Made by a program: the position numbers and the translations under genes
Notes under the pieces: generated by a model
Told to the model about the DNA's origin: nothing
The model's input: the letters and a program-made list of their open reading frames with translations, nothing else
Database searches by the model: none
NCBI RefSeq assembly: GCF_046299575.1
Contig: NZ_JBKBHX010000008.1
Coordinates: forward strand, 1-64,000
DNA from: Thermaurantimonas sp046299575
GTDB taxonomy: Bacteria; Bacteroidota; Bacteroidia; Flavobacteriales; Schleiferiaceae
Length of the DNA stretch: 64,000 nt
Direction: 5' to 3'
Shown: positions 59,368-64,000 of the stretch, piece by piece
Layout of the letters: each line of letters starts with the position of its first letter
How positions within the stretch are numbered: the first letter of the stretch is position 1

Positions 59368-62133
59368 ATGAAAAAAATTCTACTTGCGTTTTTTTCGCTC
59401 GTAACTTTTGGTGTAGTTGCTCAGCAACCAACGCCATTTAACCTTAGCACAGGTGCTTTCACCTTCAACCAATGGTCGGCCGCAGCTCCGGCAGGTACCT
59501 TCCCAAACAATATGATGTTTTACTTCAGCAATGACCCCACATCAGCTACTTACGACAGCACTGCTCCTGGAACTGGTGTGTGGAACTGTGCCTACAACCT
59601 GACAGCTCGCAACCGCATCAACGGTGGTGGCGACAGTGGAATCTTCTTCATAGCTACCGGCTCAGCCCTGTGGGACAATTGTGTAAGTGGTAATGCGGCA
59701 AGCACTCGCTTTGTGGGTAGCGCAGTGGCAGCTCTCAATGCCCTTGGCCGTGAAAACATCACAGTTACGTTCAAAGCTCAAACAGCCACACCGGGCGACG
59801 GCAATGGAAATGCCAGCAATCCGCGCGTATTTAGATTGAGATTACAGTATCGCCTGGATACTACTTCCAATTTCATCAATGTACCAGGTAATGCCTTCTA
59901 TACCACTTCAACTGTAGCAGGCGACTCTGCCATCATCACGGCTACCTTGCCTGCGGCTTGCAACAATCAACCTCTCGTACAGGTGCGCTGGGTGTACTAC
60001 CAATCAGCCGCCGGGGCAGGTGGTTCTCGGCCGCGTGTAAGGTTAGACGACATCACAATTACCAGCACTCCACAGGCAGGTCCTGGATTGCCAATTTATC
60101 CCATCTCTGCGCTCAAAGGTGTGAATGCCAATGGGGTAGCCGATTCGCTCAACGTATCATGCCGCATCGAAGGCCTTGTATCTGGCGGTAATCTCAGAAC
60201 TCCCGCACAGGGCGGGGTTGAATTCTGGTTCATTAGCCCCAATAACGACGCAGGTTTGCTCGTTCGCCAGACCAACTACAATTCATATACCGTCACAGAA
60301 GGCGATTTCCTCAGAATCACCGGTACTGTAGGGCAATTCAACGGCTTAATACAATTTTCAGTTGACACCATCATCGTTTTGTCACAAAATAATCCACTTC
60401 CTAATCCAGCTGTAGTAACCAAACCAACTGAAGCTACAGAAGGCCGCCTGATTCGCATCGATAGCCTTCGCCTCGTAACGGGCACTACCTGGAACTCCTC
60501 AGGCTCCTTTAATGCCAGCGTGTACAATACCGTAAACGATACATTCATCCTTCGCATCAACGGAAACACTACTGCCTCAGGTACACCTCAGCCTACAGGC
60601 TTCTTCAACGTGATCGGCCACGGCAATCAGTTTGACAATACTTCACCCTTTACATCAGGTTATCAGATTCAGCCTCGCAGAGCTTCTGACATTACTACAG
60701 CTACACCTCCGCCTCCTCCTCCCACAGTTATTCCTACTTACAACATTGCTCAACTGCGCAGCGTAAATGCTCAGGGCGTACTCGACTCGTTGAATGTGTA
60801 CTGCCGAATTGAAGGAATAGTTTCCGGTGGAAACCTCCTGAACCCCACCCAGCAAGGTGCACAGTTCTGGCTGGTCAATGACAACAACACTGCCGGCTGT
60901 ATGGTGCGAAGAGTAGGTCCTGCACTCGGTTCTTTCGTGCCAGTCGAAGGTCAGCGCCTGCGCCTTGTTGGCAAGGTTACTCAGTTCAGAGGCCTATTCC
61001 AGTTTGAACCCGATTCTCTTACCATCCTCTCAACTGGAAATCAATTACCTGCACCTGCTATCGTTACACAAATAGGTGAAAATGAAGAGGGAAGAATTAT
61101 TGAGCTTAAAAACTTGACATTAGTCGATCCTGCTCAATGGCAAACACCAAGTACCACTGGCCTCAACGTGCTGGTAACCAACGGTACTGATACCTTCCTC
61201 CTCCGCATTAATCAATGGACTACCCTCAACAACGAACCGGCCCCTGTAGGTACCTTCCATTTGAGGGGTCATGGTAGCCAGTTTACTGCTTCAGCCAATC
61301 CACCGTTTGTAGGCGGCTATCAAATACAGCCCCGTTACAAGGAAGACCTCATTCCTGCTGTCAATATCCCGCTGCCTAAGCTCACCATCAGCGAGGTGAT
61401 GTTCAACTCCATCAGTACAAACTCAGATCTGAACGCTGATTGGTTCGAAATCAGAAACTACGGCAGTACTCCAGTGTCGCTCAACGGTTTCTCTTGGGAC
61501 GACGACAAGCAGCGCGTAGGTGTTAATGTGTTCCCCAACGGTATAACCATAGCACCTAACGAAGCCATCGTAGTATGGGGAGGCTTGCAAGCAAACAGAA
61601 ACGCCTTCGCTCAAATGTGGAAAATGCCAGCCAATGCTGTGCAAATCCTCTGCCGCGATCAATTTACAGGCACTGGCGGCTTCCCGGGTCTAGGCACAGC
61701 TGCTGATATGGTAGTGCTCTATGACAGCCTCGGCCGCGAAGTAAAAAAAGTAAGCTGGTCCAACGGTACACCAGGTTTCACTTTCAATTTTGACACTGCC
61801 GGCGTTAATTTGGGTCTATCAGTCAATGGCGTAAACGGTGCCTACACTTCACTCGACGGCGATGTGGGCAGCCCTGGCAACTATCCGGTATCCATTAAAG
61901 AGCTCACCCTCGAAATCGGCCGTATTTATCCCAACCCCGCCTCATCGCTTCTAAACATTGAATTTACTCAGCCCGCTCAGGTAGAGGTAATCAACCTGCA
62001 AGGTCAGAAGGTTGCCAATTTATCTGTAAGTGAAAGAGCTACTCTAAATGTTCAAAGCTGGCCTGCTGGTGTTTATGTGTTCAGAATAACCACAGCATCA
62101 GGTACCTACACCACACGTATTATGAAGAAGTAA
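59368..62133 (+). CDS. Secreted protein with two OB-like repeats, lamin-tail domain and T9SS type A sorting domain
   Basis: ATG 59368 (MKKILLAFFSLVTFGVVAQ) gives 921 residues with a signal peptide. Residues ~20-235 are a beta-rich N-terminal domain of unknown type. Two similar repeats of about 200 residues follow (~240-440 and ~455-655), each with SLNVxCRIEGxVSGGNL, a GQF/TQFxGLxQF strand and GYQIQPR at the end. They resemble the OB-fold/DUF5689-type modules found next to extracellular nucleases. A proline run separates them. Residues ~670-790 form a lamin-tail domain (TISEVMFNSISTNSDLNADW, FEIRNYGSTPVSLNGFSW). The final ~75 are a type A sorting domain (GRIYPNPASSLLNIEF, QVEVINLQGQKVANL, WPAGVYVFRITT). 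No nuclease catalytic domain is visible, so binding of a polymer or anchoring is the likely role. Confidence 0.82.
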   Translation: MKKILLAFFSLVTFGVVAQQPTPFNLSTGAFTFNQWSAAAPAGTFPNNMMFYFSNDPTSATYDSTAPGTGVWNCAYNLTARNRINGGGDSGIFFIATGSALWDNCVSGNAASTRFVGSAVAALNALGRENITVTFKAQTATPGDGNGNASNPRVFRLRLQYRLDTTSNFINVPGNAFYTTSTVAGDSAIITATLPAACNNQPLVQVRWVYYQSAAGAGGSRPRVRLDDITITSTPQAGPGLPIYPISALKGVNANGVADSLNVSCRIEGLVSGGNLRTPAQGGVEFWFISPNNDAGLLVRQTNYNSYTVTEGDFLRITGTVGQFNGLIQFSVDTIIVLSQNNPLPNPAVVTKPTEATEGRLIRIDSLRLVTGTTWNSSGSFNASVYNTVNDTFILRINGNTTASGTPQPTGFFNVIGHGNQFDNTSPFTSGYQIQPRRASDITTATPPPPPPTVIPTYNIAQLRSVNAQGVLDSLNVYCRIEGIVSGGNLLNPTQQGAQFWLVNDNNTAGCMVRRVGPALGSFVPVEGQRLRLVGKVTQFRGLFQFEPDSLTILSTGNQLPAPAIVTQIGENEEGRIIELKNLTLVDPAQWQTPSTTGLNVLVTNGTDTFLLRINQWTTLNNEPAPVGTFHLRGHGSQFTASANPPFVGGYQIQPRYKEDLIPAVNIPLPKLTISEVMFNSISTNSDLNADWFEIRNYGSTPVSLNGFSWDDDKQRVGVNVFPNGITIAPNEAIVVWGGLQANRNAFAQMWKMPANAVQILCRDQFTGTGGFPGLGTAADMVVLYDSLGREVKKVSWSNGTPGFTFNFDTAGVNLGLSVNGVNGAYTSLDGDVGSPGNYPVSIKELTLEIGRIYPNPASSLLNIEFTQPAQVEVINLQGQKVANLSVSERATLNVQSWPAGVYVFRITTASGTYTTRIMKK

Positions 62134-62151
62134 CTTTCAATAAGCCAATTC

Positions 62152-62183
62152 AAAAGCCGTCTCCTACAAGAGGCGGCTTTTTT
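62152..62183 (+). terminator. Rho-independent terminator
   Basis: A 12-base stem (62152-62163 with 62170-62181, core AAAGCCG/CGGCTTT with one G-T pair), six-base loop and T-tract, 18 bases after the preceding stop codon. Confidence 0.8.
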
Positions 62184-62685
62184 ATTTATTACTTCTTCGG
62201 CGCGCCCCTTACTTACCTCGCTTCGCAAAATCGTTTGAATTTACCCAGACAGGATGCTAATAGCCATCTTCGTCAGGGTCAGGTTTATCCAGATAAATCA
62301 GCTCTTGCTGATTTCGTCTGTGACTCTCCGCTCATATTCACCTTGTGGCCGGGGGGAAAACATTCGGCTGCCTCGTCTGCCCTGCTGGCCTTTGCAGATA
62401 AGGCAGCGATAGCTTGCTGGGCCATCCAGCCTCGCTCAATGTAACGCAGTACTCCACCAGCTGTGGCTCATATCCGATTCGATTTTTTATGCAGCTAAAG
62501 CCTTAGGAAGCGTGTGATATTTTCGAATCCAATTGTTTTTTCTACATCATTTACCAGACTGCACACCTTTTCCATTCAACCTCAAATAGCAAGAAAATCA
62601 TTGCTCTGCAAAAAATACATGAACTTATCCCAATTACCACATTTAGCAAGTTTACGGGTATTTTCTTTTGCAGCGTACAACAGCC
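62184..62685. other. Gene-free stretch with structured GC-richer core
   Basis: No reading frame here has family likeness. The first ~310 bases (62195-62500) are richer in GC than the flanks, open with CGGCGCGCCCC, and include a perfect hairpin AAATCAGC-TCTT-GCTGATTT (62295-62314) and a later CTCCGCT. These faintly echo the element at 10559-10732, so a degenerate copy is possible. The last ~180 bases are AT-rich spacer with a near-consensus -7 box (TTCTTTTG, 62663-62670) before the next ATG. Confidence 0.35.
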
Positions 62686-63840
62686 ATGAAAGTAAGTAGC
62701 GCACTTTTTTTAGCGATCCATGCTTCAGCCATTCGGCAAAAGCACACTTTCGCAGCGCTGTTAATGATATGCATCTCTCTCTCTGCCTCTGCACAAGACC
62801 CAATTCTATCCCAGTTTTACATCAACCGACTTTACCTCAATCCTGCATATGCTGGTGTAAATCGCGACCTCACCATAGGCGTCGTAAATCGCCAGCAATG
62901 GACTAATTTACCTGGCCCACATAGCATTACACTCGCTACAGCCGATATCGGTTGCCCTACATCGGGCCTAGGTTTTGGCCTAAGACTTTTCGACCATATC
63001 GTTGGTCCGGCAGGCTACCACAAGACCGATTTTGCTACTTCCGTATCTGTAAATATACCTGGCTTCTTTAGCCGAAATTGGCCTTTTCGCCAAATGCGTA
63101 AGGCTAAATACCTGATAGGCGCCGGCCTTCAGTATGGCCTTGCTCAAAAGCGCATCGACTGGTCTAAGCTCGTCTTTTCTGACCAAATCGATCCCTTTCA
63201 AGGTATTGTATCGCCAACTTCAGTACTCAACATTGGAAACGACGTCTCAAACCTTACCCACGACCTTTCTGCAGGCATACTCTTTCGCGGTGAGCTCTCA
63301 CGCGAGGGTTCTTTTTTTTCCCTTGGGTTCTCAGGTTTCCACCTCAACAGACCTCGGGAAACCATGATTGGTCTAGACCACAGAATCCCAACACGTTACA
63401 CGGCCCATTTTTTTACCCATTTTTTACTTAGTTCACCCTATCGCAATCGCAATCAACACTACCTCTCACTCGGTTATGTACGCCATTGGCAAAGTACTCT
63501 GGCCAGCAATGCCGTTCATCTAAGTACAAATTTTGGTGATCACGTACTTGTTGGCTTAGGCTTGCGCTCAGAGCTATATCCGCTCGTCGATCGCCGTGTT
63601 GAATCTTTGATCTTCAACCTTGGCTATCAGTTTACAGGTTTTACCCTCACATACAGCTACGATATTGTACTCTCGGCCCTTGGCCCGCAGAATACGGCTG
63701 GCACCCACGAATTTGGCCTTGTTTATCGGTTTGAAAATGTCTATTTCTGTCGCGAACGCAGCATCCGCAAAAAAGCTCAGGCGCGCTGCCTATTGATCGA
63801 CCGACAAACAAGAGGGGCATTTGACCTGTTTAATTTTTAG
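62686..63840 (+). CDS. PorP/SprF-family type IX secretion outer-membrane protein
   Basis: ATG 62686 gives 384 residues; a TTG 18 bases earlier is less likely. The signal peptide is unusually long, with its hydrophobic core at residues ~22-37 and cleavage after SLSASAQ. The mature start DPILSQFYINRLYLNPAYAG is the defining motif of the PorP/SprF family, followed by NRQQWTNLPGPHSI and an alternating beta-strand pattern of an outer-membrane barrel. Family members bind or hold T9SS type B cargo at the surface. Cognate genes usually lie next to their type B cargo; here the neighbour is a type A protein, and type B cargos are 52 kb away. Confidence 0.88.
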   Translation: MKVSSALFLAIHASAIRQKHTFAALLMICISLSASAQDPILSQFYINRLYLNPAYAGVNRDLTIGVVNRQQWTNLPGPHSITLATADIGCPTSGLGFGLRLFDHIVGPAGYHKTDFATSVSVNIPGFFSRNWPFRQMRKAKYLIGAGLQYGLAQKRIDWSKLVFSDQIDPFQGIVSPTSVLNIGNDVSNLTHDLSAGILFRGELSREGSFFSLGFSGFHLNRPRETMIGLDHRIPTRYTAHFFTHFLLSSPYRNRNQHYLSLGYVRHWQSTLASNAVHLSTNFGDHVLVGLGLRSELYPLVDRRVESLIFNLGYQFTGFTLTYSYDIVLSALGPQNTAGTHEFGLVYRFENVYFCRERSIRKKAQARCLLIDRQTRGAFDLFNF

Positions 63841-63884
63841 TACATTTTTGCTTTAATATAAACATTTTCTCATCGCTAATTAAT

Positions 63885-63892
63885 TACTTTTG
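63885..63892 (+). promoter_or_regulatory. TACTTTTG -7 box of rocD
   Basis: TACTTTTG matches TAnnTTTG and ends 30 bases before the ATG at 63923. No convincing -33 element. Confidence 0.45.
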
Positions 63893-63922
63893 TCCATAAC
63901 AGATTTTCAATATTGTAATAAT

Positions 63923-64000
63923 ATGCTTACAAATACAATTTTTTCATCAGCCGAAGCGATTGAACTTGAAAAAAAATATGGCGCTTACAATTACCATCCC
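63923..64000 (+). CDS. rocD: Ornithine aminotransferase, N-terminal fragment (window edge)
   Basis: An open frame from ATG 63923 runs off the window after 26 codons. It contains AIELEKKYGAYNYHP, which matches the N-terminal signature of ornithine-oxo-acid transaminase (ELExKYGAHNYHP). The enzyme converts ornithine and 2-oxoglutarate to glutamate semialdehyde and glutamate. Only the start is seen, so the assignment rests on this motif. Confidence 0.75.
   Translation, partial: MLTNTIFSSAEAIELEKKYGAYNYHP

Noticed and set aside
1..64000. tRNA, rRNA, CRISPR arrays, insertion sequences, phage or toxin-antitoxin genes
   Set aside because: Read-through of all gaps showed no cloverleaf, no regularly spaced repeats, no transposase or integrase motif and no small paired genes.

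Overview
The window is chromosomal DNA of a Bacteroidota species, probably a free-living member related to the Chitinophagales, Saprospirales or Cytophagales. Four things point there: several secreted proteins with type IX secretion system (T9SS) C-terminal sorting domains of both type A and type B; a PorP/SprF-family outer-membrane protein; recurring promoter -7 boxes of the Bacteroidota form TAnnTTTG with AT-rich, Shine-Dalgarno-poor start regions; and the order rpsL-rpsG-fusA-rpsJ...rplQ-carA-eno-citrate synthase. I see no tRNA, rRNA, CRISPR array, transposase or phage gene.

Layout. 1-10.5 kb is a surface-protein locus: the last 31 codons of a type B sorting-domain gene, a small type A protein with an unclear N-terminus, a 543-545-residue type B protein whose GC-rich 3' third nearly repeats the fragment at the window edge, and a giant PKD-repeat protein of about 2,560 residues. 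A GC-rich, hairpin-dense intergenic element follows (10.56-10.73 kb). 11.0-14.2 kb is a tight operon (VWA-domain protein, TauE/SafE-like membrane protein, family 2 glycosyltransferase). 14.2-18.2 kb on the minus strand holds prfC, a CoA-binding protein, a secreted endonuclease I and a DUF2141 protein. 18.3-22.6 kb has a small envelope protein that looks cut by an internal stop codon, a large Asp-box T9SS protein and an exported C1 peptidase.

22.6-29.4 kb runs on the plus strand: an ABC ATPase, dnaN, a calcineurin-like phosphatase, then mevalonate-pathway genes (diphosphomevalonate decarboxylase, mevalonate kinase), a UbiA prenyltransferase and a divergent PiT-like membrane protein. 29.6-46.45 kb is an unbroken run of 32 translation, secretion and transcription genes (28 ribosomal proteins, fusA, secY, infA, rpoA). 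It starts at a clear TTTG-N18-TACATTTG promoter and ends at a strong terminator. Two genes of this run, rpmD (GTG start) and rpmJ, are short and easily missed.

46.6-52.3 kb: carA-eno-citrate synthase, a terminator, then a two-domain universal stress protein and miaA (TTG start). 52.35-59.1 kb on the minus strand reads guaB, PpiC-type isomerase, lipoprotein, SurA-like isomerase, MoxR ATPase, which looks like a nucleotide-synthesis gene followed by an envelope protein-folding cassette. 59.4-64.0 kb has a T9SS type A protein with two OB-like repeats and a lamin-tail domain, a structured gene-free stretch, a PorP/SprF protein and the first codons of rocD (ornithine aminotransferase).

Most of the window is ordinary core genome. 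The parts most worth a second look are the mosaic type B sorting module at 1-2.65 kb, the structured element at 10.56-10.73 kb, the interrupted gene at 18.3 kb, the PiT-like protein beside an isoprenoid cluster at 25-29 kb, and the folding cassette with a solitary MoxR at 52-58 kb. I found no convincing candidate for an entirely new defence or mobile system.
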